NCBI RefSeq assembly: GCF_015207265.1 | Contig: NZ_JADEXE010000020.1 | Span: forward strand, 1-41,563 | DNA from: Nodosilinea sp. LEGE 07298 | GTDB lineage: Bacteria > Cyanobacteriota > Cyanobacteriia > Phormidesmidales > Phormidesmidaceae | DNA: 41,563 bases | Direction: 5' to 3' | Shown here: piece after piece, positions 17,534 through 25,746 of the stretch | Position numbering within the stretch: the stretch's first letter is position 1 | Layout: the number at the start of each line of letters is the position of its first letter | Notes under the pieces: model-generated | What the model saw: the letters and a program-made list of their open reading frames with translations, nothing else | Database searches by the model: none | Told to the model about the DNA's origin: nothing | Position numbers and translations under genes: made by a program

Positions 17534-17970
17534 GGGCGATTTATATAGTGTCTAAAAGTGTGTACCCACGGGCCATGAGATTAGTGTTCAACTTAGCGGC
17601 ATTTTGGTAAGCAAAATAACAAATTGACTAAATTTAATTTGAGCTTAGGGTGTTAGGTCCAGGGCTAGACTACGAAGTGTATGGCCAAGCGTAATGCGTG
17701 AAGATCTGATTGAAAAGCTGCTGTAGTTTGCCTAACGTAAGGAACCGCGAACCAGTACCCGCACGGTGCATTGACTCGCGTTTGCGGAGCCTTACCCCAG
17801 CCTTATGCACTCCACGTGGGTGCCAAAAATCAAGTCTGACAAACCACTAGCCAAACTGGACGGCTTGGGGGTTGAGCGCACATCCGTCTTCATGTCAGCC
17901 ATACCCAAAACAGATGCGATCGCCCGAGCCAATCGGTCATGCTAGACGAAAGCGCTTTCTCTACACCACC
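17534..17970. other. Divergent intergenic region between xdhA and the alarmone hydrolase
   Basis: 437 bases without a supported gene. It holds the TATATAAAT box near xdhA. I looked for tRNA arms, an NtcA site (GTA-N8-TAC) and riboswitch-like structure and found none convincing. Confidence 0.4.
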
Positions 17971-18546
17971 ATGACTCAATCTCCCTTGGCTGTACCTAGC
18001 CCCGCCGTCGCCCTGCTAGAGGCCCTGCACTTTTCAGCGACCAAGCACAGCGATCAGCGCCGCAAAGACAAAGAAGCCTCGCCCTACATCAACCACCCCA
18101 TTCGGGTGGCGCAGCTTTTAGCCAGCGAGGGTGGCGTCACCGATCTGGTGATTCTACAGGCCGCCATTCTCCACGACACGGTCGAAGATACTGACACTAC
18201 CCCCGAGGAGATAGAGCGCCACTTTGGCCCCGAGGTGCGGCACGTAGTGGAAGAAGTCACCGACGATAAAAACCTGCCCAAGGCCGAGCGCAAACAACTT
18301 CAGGTGGAGCACGCCCCCCACCTGTCGCCCCAGGCCAAGCAGCTTAAAATTGCCGATAAAACCGCCAATGTGCAAAACATGACCACCTCGCCCCCCGACG
18401 GCTGGTCGCTAGAGCGGAAGCGCGAGTATTTAGACTGGGCCGATCGCGTAGTGGCCGGGTGCCGGGGCTGCAACCCAGCCCTAGAAGCCGTTTACGACGA
18501 GGTCATAGCCCAGGGCCGCGAGGCGCTGGCAGCGGTAGCCGCGTAG
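17971..18546 (+). CDS. MESH1-like HD-domain (p)ppGpp hydrolase (small alarmone hydrolase)
   Basis: A 191-residue stand-alone HD hydrolase, without the synthetase, TGS or ACT domains of Rel/SpoT. It closely follows animal MESH1/HDDC3: [16 protein letters not shown] (29-44) with His42, [11 protein letters not shown] (67-77) with His68-Asp69 and Glu72-Asp73, [13 protein letters not shown] (96-108), and Asp129 in KIADK. These residues form the Mn site. The expected reaction is removal of the 3'-pyrophosphate of ppGpp; MESH1 can also dephosphorylate NADPH. ATG 17971 matches the family N-terminus, so the 33 extra upstream residues are rejected. It is convergent with the aldolase gene, stops two bases apart. 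Confidence 0.88.
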   Translation: MTQSPLAVPSPAVALLEALHFSATKHSDQRRKDKEASPYINHPIRVAQLLASEGGVTDLVILQAAILHDTVEDTDTTPEEIERHFGPEVRHVVEEVTDDKNLPKAERKQLQVEHAPHLSPQAKQLKIADKTANVQNMTTSPPDGWSLERKREYLDWADRVVAGCRGCNPALEAVYDEVIAQGREALAAVAA

Positions 18547-18547
18547 G

Positions 18548-19150
18548 CTAGTCGATGTGCTGGTACAGCACCTGGGCCGCCGCCGCCAGGGTGGGGCCAA
18601 ACACCAGCACCCCCTCCTCGTGCCCCGCCATGATTAAAATGCGGGTTTGCATCAGGTCTGAACAATCCAGCAGCCGGATCATTTCGTAGGCCATGGCCGG
18701 GGTGCCGTAGGGAACGCTGGCGGCGGTGGTGGGCAGCACACCCTGGCCCCGTTGCCACAGCGGGCGATTGTGAATGTGAATAATCGCCTGAATGGCGCTG
18801 CTGTAGTCGTACAGGGCCGCATGGGTCAGCGACTCAGAAGAGGCCTGAATAGGCCCGGTGCAGTGCAGGGTGTTGCGATCGATATCCCATGTGTCGACCA
18901 GGGTGTAGTGGTGGGGCGTGGTGTGGGCCAAGTGCCCGGTCTGGGTGCCCGACACGGCAAAGCTGTGGGTCGATCGCCTAAGGCTGATATTGCCGTAGCC
19001 AATGCCGTTGGGATAGAGACCAATGTGCTGAGCCTGATGCATGCGATCGCGCCACGCCATTAACTCGGTCAGCTCAGATTCCTCCAGCGGCGCACCGGGT
19101 GTCCAGTGGCTGACGTACTTGATGACACCTTCGTCGGGAGTCGTGGTCAT
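18548..19150 (-). CDS. Class II aldolase/adducin-family protein paired with mtnA
   Basis: A 200-residue zinc-dependent class II aldolase-fold protein. Visible are GYGNISLR (51-58), VSGTQTG (66-72), the catalytic-type Glu106, zinc ligands His125 and His127 in IIHIHNR, and a third ligand His177 in AGHEEGVLVFG. It starts five bases after the mtnA stop, with AAGGG before its ATG, so the two are co-transcribed. It should act on methylthioribulose-1-phosphate made by MtnA, either as an MtnB-like dehydratase or as an aldolase giving dihydroxyacetone phosphate and methylthioacetaldehyde. The HIHN rather than HTHS motif leaves this open. Confidence 0.8.
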   Translation of the reverse strand: MTTTPDEGVIKYVSHWTPGAPLEESELTELMAWRDRMHQAQHIGLYPNGIGYGNISLRRSTHSFAVSGTQTGHLAHTTPHHYTLVDTWDIDRNTLHCTGPIQASSESLTHAALYDYSSAIQAIIHIHNRPLWQRGQGVLPTTAASVPYGTPAMAYEMIRLLDCSDLMQTRILIMAGHEEGVLVFGPTLAAAAQVLYQHID

Positions 19151-19155
19151 AGCCC

Positions 19156-20259
19156 TTAGGCCGCCTCTGGAAACAGTCTCAGCAGCCCAGCTTCGGAGGC
19201 GGGGCAAATGCCCCGCTCGGTGATCAGTCCCGTGACCAGGCGGGCGGGGGTGACATCAAAGCCATAGTTGGCGGCGGGTGAGGATTCGGGACAAATCAGC
19301 ACCGAGGTCATGCCATGGGGAGACAGCCCGTCCATATACTTCACTTCGTCCTGGCTGCGCTGCTCGATCGGAATCTCTTTCACCCCGTCGCGCAGGGTCC
19401 AGTCGAGGGTAGAGGAGGGCAGGGCCACGTAGAAGGGCACGCCGTTGTCGTGGGCGGCCAGGGCCTTGAGGTAGGTGCCAATTTTGTTGGCGACATCGCC
19501 CTGGCGGGTGGTGCGATCGGTGCCCACGATCGCCAGATCCACCAGGCCATGCTGCATCAGGTGGCCCCCGGCATTGTCTGGAATGACGGTGTGCGGTACC
19601 CCATGCTGCCCCAGTTCCCAGGCGGTGAGTTTGGCCCCCTGATTGCGGGGACGGGTTTCGTCGACCCAGACATGGACCGGAATGCCGCGATCGTGGGCGT
19701 GGTAGATGGGCGAAGTGGCCGTGCCCCAGTCGACACAGGCCAGCCAGCCCGCGTTGCAGTGGGTCAAAATATTGACGGGCTGACCAGTGCGGGCATAGAT
19801 GTCTTCGATCAGCTTCACCCCGTGCAGGCCGATCTGGCGGCACTGTTCTTCGTCGGCATCGAGTATAGCTTCGGCGTTTTGGCGCAGGCGATCGATCGCC
19901 TCGGATGCCGTGGCCACCTCTCGCAGAGCATGGAGCTGGGAGGTCAGCGCCCAGTGCAGATTGACCGCTGTGGGCCGAGTCTGGCCCAGAGTTTGGGCCG
20001 CCTGGTGCAAAACGTCGCTAAAGTCTGGTTCAGAAACCGCGTTTAAGGCCGCCAGATACATGCCCATGGCGGCGGTGGCTCCAATCAGCGGGGCACCGCG
20101 CACCACCATATCTTTGATGGCGTAGGCCGCCTCATCCACCGAACTCAGGTCCATCCAGATGAGCTGGTGGGGCAGCTGGCGTTGGTCAATCACCTGCACA
20201 ACGCGAGGATTGTCTGGGTGTAGACGAATGGTTCTGGTTGGCTCACCGTTAATTTTCAC
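19156..20259 (-). CDS. mtnA: S-methyl-5-thioribose-1-phosphate isomerase
   Basis: Methionine-salvage enzyme converting methylthioribose-1-phosphate to methylthioribulose-1-phosphate. The 367-residue protein belongs to the eIF2B-related isomerase family. Visible features are MVVRGAPLIGATAA (51-64), HCNAGWLA (167-174) with the catalytic Cys168, and GTDRTTRQGDVANKIGTY (246-263) with the catalytic Asp248. It starts with GTG at 20259. The class II aldolase gene follows after five bases. No mtnK or mtnP is in the window, so the source of the phosphorylated sugar must be encoded elsewhere. Confidence 0.95.
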   Translation of the reverse strand: MKINGEPTRTIRLHPDNPRVVQVIDQRQLPHQLIWMDLSSVDEAAYAIKDMVVRGAPLIGATAAMGMYLAALNAVSEPDFSDVLHQAAQTLGQTRPTAVNLHWALTSQLHALREVATASEAIDRLRQNAEAILDADEEQCRQIGLHGVKLIEDIYARTGQPVNILTHCNAGWLACVDWGTATSPIYHAHDRGIPVHVWVDETRPRNQGAKLTAWELGQHGVPHTVIPDNAGGHLMQHGLVDLAIVGTDRTTRQGDVANKIGTYLKALAAHDNGVPFYVALPSSTLDWTLRDGVKEIPIEQRSQDEVKYMDGLSPHGMTSVLICPESSPAANYGFDVTPARLVTGLITERGICPASEAGLLRLFPEAA

Positions 20260-20585
20260 AGGCCTGTTCTAGCCCCCAAAATTCCACTCTTCATTATGAC
20301 AGACCCCAACGGCAGGTATAGCCGTAGTCCCGCTGCCGTAGTCCTTAACAAAGTCCTCTGGCCCTCGGTCGGGCCTATTTTCACGGGGGCAAATGGGGGT
20401 GCGATCGCTCCCCTGCTGCTGTTCCGGCTCTTTTCAGGGCAAGGGCAAGCCTGCCAATATTAACTAACCTCTCTTTATTCCCATTTCGGTTCGCCTGCCG
20501 TCTGGAAATGCGGCCTAGCCGCGTGTAGCTAATCGAGCTGTGTAGCAACCACTACATTCCACGCTTTCCACAAGGAGACCCACCT
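20260..20585. other. Divergent intergenic region between mtnA and the sulfotransferase
   Basis: 326 bases that must contain both promoters. I checked for a SAM-type riboswitch ahead of mtnA and saw no recognisable core. Only the Shine-Dalgarno of the sulfotransferase gene at its right end is clear. Confidence 0.4.
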
Positions 20586-21539
20586 ATGACCCAAGCCATC
20601 AACAAGCCTGCCCAACCCACTACCGCAGCCCCATACAGAGCAGGGACGAGCTACTGGCCAGTCAAGACCCGCGAGCTGCACAGCCACCACTTCGACTCCA
20701 CTATTTGGAACGACTTTGAGTTCCGCGATGACGACATCATCATTGCCACCTACGGCAAATCGGGCACTACCTGGATGCAGCAGATTGTGGCCCAGCTGAT
20801 TTTTAACGGTCAGGAGGGGCTGAACGTGGGCGATATGTCGCCCTGGATGGATTTGCGCGTGCCGCCTGCACCGGAAAAATTGACCGCCGTTGAGGCCCAA
20901 ACCCACCGTCGCTTTCTCAAGACTCACTTGCCGGTAGATGCTCTGGTCTTTTCCCCCCAGGCGAAATACATTTACATTGGCCGCGATGGCCGCGATGTGT
21001 TGTGGAGCCTCTACAACCACCACGCCAACGCCAATGCCATGTTCTACAACCTGGTGAATAATACCCCTGGCTTGGTGGGGCCACCCCTCGCGCCGCCCTC
21101 TGGCTCCGTGCGCGAGTACTTTCTCAACTGGCTCGAAAACGACGGCTACCCCTTCTGGTCGCTGTGGGAGAATATGCGCTCCTGGTGGGAGGTGCGTCAT
21201 TTACCCAACGTGCTGATGGTGCACTACGCCCAGCTCAAGCAAGATCTGCCGGGACAAATGCGCCGCATCGCCGCGTTTCTTGAAACCCCGATCGCTGAGT
21301 CACAGTGGGAGTCGATCGTGGAGCACTGTACCTTTGACTACATGAAGCGCAATGCCGAGCAGGTCGCCCCCCTGGGCGGCCAAATTTTTGCAGGCGGTGC
21401 CCAGACCTTTATCAACAAAGGCACCAATGGCCGCTGGCGCGACATCCTCACCGACGCCGATAGTCGCTGCTACGAAGCCGTAGCCCAGGCCCAGCTAGGT
21501 GAAGAATGCGCTTACTGGCTGGCCAATGGTGACACCTGA
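20586..21539 (+). CDS. PAPS-dependent sulfotransferase domain protein
   Basis: A 317-residue cytosolic-type sulfotransferase that would move a sulfuryl group from PAPS to an unknown hydroxyl acceptor. The 5'-phosphosulfate loop is TYGKSGTTW (55-63). The 3'-phosphate site is GRDGRDVLWSLYNH (near 128-141). A RKG-like loop appears as NKGTNGRWRDIL (near 277-288), with Asn in place of Arg. AAGGAG lies nine bases before the ATG. It is convergent with the ndbB-like gene, stops three bases apart. Acceptors in cyanobacteria are mostly unknown (lipids, carotenoids, polysaccharide units). A bacterial member acquired by transfer is possible. Confidence 0.88.
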   Translation: MTQAINKPAQPTTAAPYRAGTSYWPVKTRELHSHHFDSTIWNDFEFRDDDIIIATYGKSGTTWMQQIVAQLIFNGQEGLNVGDMSPWMDLRVPPAPEKLTAVEAQTHRRFLKTHLPVDALVFSPQAKYIYIGRDGRDVLWSLYNHHANANAMFYNLVNNTPGLVGPPLAPPSGSVREYFLNWLENDGYPFWSLWENMRSWWEVRHLPNVLMVHYAQLKQDLPGQMRRIAAFLETPIAESQWESIVEHCTFDYMKRNAEQVAPLGGQIFAGGAQTFINKGTNGRWRDILTDADSRCYEAVAQAQLGEECAYWLANGDT

Positions 21540-21542
21540 GCT

Positions 21543-22736
21543 TTACTTCGTCACCAGCAGATCGCGCAGGGGCTTGGTCATCCAGTTGAGGCCGACGCGC
21601 ACCTGGTGATTAAAGGTGGGCATACGGTAGAGGTAGGCCAGGCGGCGGGCTACGTAGGCCAGTTCACCATCGAGCTGAATGCCCAACCCGGTTAGGGTGG
21701 CGCGGCTGGTGCCCAGGGTCAGCATTTCGCCCATGTGGCGGTAGCGGAAGGGCAGCTGGGGGCGATCGCTCAAACTCGCCCAGATATTCCAGCCGACAAA
21801 GTCAGCCTGCTGGAGCGCCACCTGGGCGGTGGTGGGCACCTGCTGGCCCTCGGCGTCGCGGCAGTCGGCGGCATCGCCCAGGGCATAGACACCGGGGCGA
21901 TCGACCGACTCCAGAGTGGGCTGCACAGCCACCTGCTGGCGATCGTTGTGCTTCAGAGGTAAATTTGCCATCACTTCATTGACACGGGTGCCCACCGTCC
22001 ACAGCACCAGATCAACCGGCAAAATATCGGTCTGTTCCCGAAATGTCAGGCTAATGGTGTCGGCGGTCACGCTATCGACGGCGGTTTCGAGATCAACCCA
22101 TACTCCTAGATCAGAGAGTACTTTTTGGGCCACTTCGCGGTTGTACTCGGGCGAGGTGCGGAGAATCATGTCGGTGCGCTCGATCAACCGCACCCGGCCG
22201 CGATCGCCCAAGTGTTCTGCCACTTTACAGGCCAGTTCGACGCCGCTGTAGCCGCCGCCTACCACCGCCACACGAATTTTCTCGGCGTCGGAGGCCTCCA
22301 GCAGGCGCAGGCGATCTTTGAGCTGGTAGGCGTCTTGCAGGGTGCGAAAGGCCAGGGCATGCTCGGTCACGCCGGGGGCCATATCCATCGGCGTGGTGCC
22401 GCCTAGGGCCAGCACCAGGCGATCGTAGGTGAGCGTAATTCCATCGCTGAGGCTGACGCGCTGCTGGTCAAGATCAATGGTGGCGACGTCTGCCTGACGA
22501 AACTGCACGGCGGTACCGGCCAGCAGCTCGACGTAGGGGGGGGCGACCTCCCAGGTTTGCAGCTCGTCGGTGACCATTTCGTAGAGCAGCGGCAGGAAAA
22601 GAAAGCGATCGTTGCAGTCAACCAGCGTAATTGTGGGTGGGCTGCCTTCCCACGGCAGCTGGTTCAGGCGCAAAGCCGTGTAGAGGCCACCAAAGCCACC
22701 GCCGAGAATACAAATTTGCTGGGGAGCGTCTGCCAT
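21543..22736 (-). CDS. ndbB: Type II NAD(P)H:quinone oxidoreductase, NdbB-like (demethylphylloquinone reductase)
   Basis: A 397-residue monotopic flavoprotein that passes electrons from NAD(P)H to a quinone. Two dinucleotide-binding motifs are present, ILGGGFGGLYTALRL (10-24) for FAD and VAVVGGGYSGVELACK (near 157-172) for NAD(P)H. Overall sequence, including FLPLLYEMVTDELQTWEVAPPYVELL and the C-terminal RLAYLYRMPTFNHQ, agrees well with my recollection of Synechocystis NdbB, which reduces demethylphylloquinone for phylloquinone (vitamin K1) synthesis. The Ndb subtype is less certain than the family. It is divergent from azlC, 75 bases apart. Confidence 0.85.
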   Translation of the reverse strand: MADAPQQICILGGGFGGLYTALRLNQLPWEGSPPTITLVDCNDRFLFLPLLYEMVTDELQTWEVAPPYVELLAGTAVQFRQADVATIDLDQQRVSLSDGITLTYDRLVLALGGTTPMDMAPGVTEHALAFRTLQDAYQLKDRLRLLEASDAEKIRVAVVGGGYSGVELACKVAEHLGDRGRVRLIERTDMILRTSPEYNREVAQKVLSDLGVWVDLETAVDSVTADTISLTFREQTDILPVDLVLWTVGTRVNEVMANLPLKHNDRQQVAVQPTLESVDRPGVYALGDAADCRDAEGQQVPTTAQVALQQADFVGWNIWASLSDRPQLPFRYRHMGEMLTLGTSRATLTGLGIQLDGELAYVARRLAYLYRMPTFNHQVRVGLNWMTKPLRDLLVTK

Positions 22737-22811
22737 GTCAAAAAGCTGTGATACCTCCTCTACCTTCTAACTCAAAATGGAAAGAGACATCCTGCTTTTC
22801 GGAGATTTCTT

Positions 22812-23549
22812 TTGGCTACAGCGTCAAACTCTACGGTACGGTCTCCTCGCCAAGAGCTGCTGGCTGGGGCACGAGACATCATTCCCCTGGTGGTTGGGGC
22901 CATACCCTTCGGCATTATTTTTGGCACCCTGGCCCAGGGCAGCGGCCTATCTTTTGGGGCTACGCTGGGCATGTCCGCCTTTGTGTTTGCGGGGTCATCG
23001 CAGTTTATTGCCCTGGGGCTGCTGGCGGCGGGCAGCACCCTGCCCCTGATCGTGCTCACCACGGTGGTCGTCAACCTGCGCCACATGCTCTACGCCGCCA
23101 GCCTGCTGCCCTACGTGCAAGGGGACTCCCAACGGTGGAAGGCGATCATTGGCTTCTTTTTAACCGATGAAGCCTTTGCGATCGCCATTCGCCGCTACCT
23201 ACAGCCCGACCTCAGCCCCCACAAGCACTGGTACTACCTGGGCGCAGGCGGGGCCATGTACGGCAACTGGGTGCTCTGCACTTGGCTGGGGCTAACGGTG
23301 GGGCAGCTGATCCCCAATGCGGCGGCTTGGGGGCTCGATTTTGCTATGGTGGCCACATTCATCGGTATGATCGTGCCCTACGCGACGACAAGGCCGATGG
23401 TGGGGGCGATCGCCGTTGCCGGACTGGTGGCTGTTTTAGCCAATGGGCTGCCGCACAAATTGGGGTTGATGGTGGCCGCGATCGCGGGGGTCGCCGCCGG
23501 TTTCTGGCTCGAAACTCGGGTATTCAAGAGTGAGGAGGTGGGGAGATAA
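22812..23549 (+). CDS. azlC: AzlC-family branched-chain amino acid exporter, large subunit
   Basis: A 245-residue inner-membrane protein, large component of the two-subunit AzlCD exporter (BrnFE type) that removes excess branched-chain amino acids or analogues. Family segments are LVVGAIPFGIIFGTLAQGSGLS, FVFAGSSQFIALGLLAAG, VVNLRHMLYAASLLPY and FFLTDEAFAI. Several hydrophobic helices are evident. The start is TTG at 22812, with GGAG seven bases upstream and no in-frame ATG nearby. The partner azlD is not adjacent but lies at 32014. It ends seven bases from the convergent GspE-like gene. Confidence 0.9.
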   Translation: MATASNSTVRSPRQELLAGARDIIPLVVGAIPFGIIFGTLAQGSGLSFGATLGMSAFVFAGSSQFIALGLLAAGSTLPLIVLTTVVVNLRHMLYAASLLPYVQGDSQRWKAIIGFFLTDEAFAIAIRRYLQPDLSPHKHWYYLGAGGAMYGNWVLCTWLGLTVGQLIPNAAAWGLDFAMVATFIGMIVPYATTRPMVGAIAVAGLVAVLANGLPHKLGLMVAAIAGVAAGFWLETRVFKSEEVGR

Positions 23550-23556
23550 ATGCTTT

Positions 23557-25245
23557 TCAACCGGCGCTGTGCAGACTGGTTTTGCGCAGATTTGCTTTAA
23601 AGGTCGCGCCCTCTGGCAGCAGAGGACGTTTGTTGAAAGCGCTGTAGGGCAGCACCCGCAGAATTTCTGACATGGTGGTGAGACCGGTGGTCACTTTGGC
23701 GATCGCTGCTTTGCGGAAGGATTCTAGCCCGCACTTGTGCAGGTAGCGATGAAGCTGAGTCAGGGTGCCTTCGTAGATGATTTGGCGAACGGTATCATCG
23801 ACATTGAGCAGCTCAACCACGGCTTCTCGGCCAGAGTAGCCTGAGCCAAAGCATTTCAGGCAGCCTTTCCCCATCCGCCACTGGCTGGCATTGGCCTGGT
23901 CGTAGGAAATGCCCAGCATTTTGAGGTCGTGGGCGCTGGGCTCGTGGGGCACGGCGCAGTGGGGGCAGACCTTGCGCACCAGGCGCTGAGCCACAATACC
24001 CAGCAGGGCATCGCTAATCAAGCTGGGGTCGGGGCCAATGTCTTTGAGGCGAGGAATGGCGCTGACCGCGTCATTGGTGTGCAGGGTGGTCAACACCAAG
24101 TGGCCGGTGAGGGCCGCTCGCACGGCAGTTTCAGCGGTTTCGTGGTCGCGCACTTCACCCACCATAATGATGTCCGGGTCCTGGCGCAGAATGGCCCGCA
24201 TTCCCGCCGCGAAGGTCATACCCGCCGCCTCATGCACCTGGGTTTGGGTAATGCGGGGCAGAATGTACTCGACCGGGTCTTCCACCGTCACCACGTTGAC
24301 CTGCTCGGTGGCCACCCGCTGCAAGCTGGTGTAGAGAGTGCTGGTTTTGCCTGACCCAGTGGGGCCGGTAAAAATAATCATGCCCTGGGGCTGGCGCAGC
24401 CAGTTCTCGTAAATTTCGAGGGCGGGCGGGGTAAAGCCCAGCTCTTTGATGTTGGTAAAGGGGTTTTCCTGGGGCAGCAGCCGAATGACGGCTTTTTCGC
24501 CGTTGATGCAGGGCAGCGTGCTCACCCGCATATCCAGTTCGACATCGAGGTCTGAATTTTTTGAGTAGCGATCGCCAATCCGAGCATCCTGAGGCACCCG
24601 GCTTTCGGCAATATTCATTTTGCACATCACCTTGAGGGCCACAATCACCCGGCGGCTAATGTCGGGGGGTAGCGTAGTAATGTCGTGCAAAATGCCGTCA
24701 ATGCGGTAACGTACCAGCAGCCCTTCGCGAATCGGCTCAAGGTGAATATCGCTGGCCCGATTGCGCAGCGCCCCAGAGATAATGGTTTTGATGCGGCTAA
24801 TTTGATCGACGGCCTTAGACAGAAACAGCTCGGTAATTTCGCCAATATCTTCTGATTCCATCTCGCCCGTGAGCGGATTTATCACTTGCTCGGCGTCAAT
24901 TTTATTGGTGTCGAGCCGCTGCAAACGAAACCAGGCGTGATAGCTTTTGGCGCTGATATTGGTAACGCAAATTTCAGTTGAGGTGCGATCGCTCAATTGA
25001 TCAATCTGCTCCGCCGATAAGGGCGCTGGGCTGCCCAAATAGTAGCGGTTGCGCCACAGCAGCAGCGGCAGAATCGGCGGCAGAGACGGTTGATCTTGGC
25101 AGGCTCGAAAAAAGCGATCGCTCACTTCGCGATCGAGCAGTGCCAGATTCACCTGCCCCTGTGCATCGACTAGTAGCGCCAAAGCTTGTTCTAAATCGAG
25201 TTTTTTGTGCCGGAGCTGCTGCCATACCGAGCCTGCTGTTGTCAT
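23557..25245 (-). CDS. GspE/PilB-family type II secretion/type IV pilus ATPase
   Basis: A 562-residue hexameric assembly ATPase. The N-terminal 140 residues are short and lack a clear MshEN domain. The catalytic part has GPTGSGKT (294-301), an Asp box with VEDPVEY, Walker B DPDIIMVGEVRDHETAETA (near 356-373), the His box TLHTND (387-392), and a zinc motif of CPHC (427-430) with CLKC (462-465). The zinc motif and length fit extension-type (PilB/GspE) rather than retraction-type (PilT) ATPases. Cyanobacterial PilB1 is longer and clusters with pilT and pilC, absent here, so this is probably a second, stand-alone paralogue. Confidence 0.9.
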   Translation of the reverse strand: MTTAGSVWQQLRHKKLDLEQALALLVDAQGQVNLALLDREVSDRFFRACQDQPSLPPILPLLLWRNRYYLGSPAPLSAEQIDQLSDRTSTEICVTNISAKSYHAWFRLQRLDTNKIDAEQVINPLTGEMESEDIGEITELFLSKAVDQISRIKTIISGALRNRASDIHLEPIREGLLVRYRIDGILHDITTLPPDISRRVIVALKVMCKMNIAESRVPQDARIGDRYSKNSDLDVELDMRVSTLPCINGEKAVIRLLPQENPFTNIKELGFTPPALEIYENWLRQPQGMIIFTGPTGSGKTSTLYTSLQRVATEQVNVVTVEDPVEYILPRITQTQVHEAAGMTFAAGMRAILRQDPDIIMVGEVRDHETAETAVRAALTGHLVLTTLHTNDAVSAIPRLKDIGPDPSLISDALLGIVAQRLVRKVCPHCAVPHEPSAHDLKMLGISYDQANASQWRMGKGCLKCFGSGYSGREAVVELLNVDDTVRQIIYEGTLTQLHRYLHKCGLESFRKAAIAKVTTGLTTMSEILRVLPYSAFNKRPLLPEGATFKANLRKTSLHSAG

Positions 25246-25368
25246 GGTCTAACCTCACTCAAAAATATGTGCTGCCTGCCGCCCTAGAGCAAATTTTGGG
25301 GGCGACTGTCTGGGAATAACTTTTCTGCAACGAATACTTCGCAATAGTTTTGCGAACAAAATTTAGGC

Positions 25369-25653
25369 TTAGTTGCCAAAGGCAGGCCGACTTGCCACCG
25401 GACAAGGGTTGCCGTTGCTGTCTAAGAAGTAGCAGGGTTGAGGATTTTGGACGACCGCTTGACCAGGGGCTGCATCCGACGAGCTACCGCACAGCGATGA
25501 CAGGTCGCGCACCTGGCCATCGGTCATGACCATATAGCAAAAGAAAGACACGGGTTCAGCCCGGCGTGGCGCTGCGGCTGGGTCGGCTATGGCGGGCGAG
25601 ACGAAGGCGATCGCCAGGGGGAGAGTCATGATCCAGCGAAAGAACTTTGGCAT
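25369..25653 (-). CDS. Small secreted four-cysteine protein
   Basis: A 94-residue protein of unknown function. A signal peptide (LPLAIAFVSPAIA, cleavage near residue 24) precedes a mature part with four Cys, in FFCYM, SLCGSS, QPCYF and NPCPV, likely two disulfides. The CYM...DLSSLCG pattern recurs in small secreted proteins of cyanobacteria. ATG 25653 is preferred over ATG 25662 because AGGAT is well spaced from it. It is the last gene of the leftward block, 93 bases after the NicO gene, with a hairpin (GCCAACG 25717-25723 / CGTTGGC 25736-25742) in that gap. Confidence 0.65.
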   Translation of the reverse strand: MPKFFRWIMTLPLAIAFVSPAIADPAAAPRRAEPVSFFCYMVMTDGQVRDLSSLCGSSSDAAPGQAVVQNPQPCYFLDSNGNPCPVASRPAFGN

Positions 25654-25746
25654 GGTGTGCATCCTGTAATCAAAAAATAGTCAAATCGGTGCAATCGGGA
25701 AGCCAACATGTGGAGTGCCAACGCTGGCGCTGCGACGTTGGCCAGG

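Noticed and set aside
17872-17970. 33-residue N-terminal extension of the alarmone hydrolase
   Set aside because: No MESH1 counterpart; ATG 17971 matches the family start.
17534-17970. NtcA-type site (GTA-N8-TAC) upstream of xdhA
   Set aside because: The nearest match ends TAG and its distance to the -10-like box is wrong.
20260-20585. SAM riboswitch ahead of mtnA
   Set aside because: No recognisable SAM-I or SAM-II core pattern.
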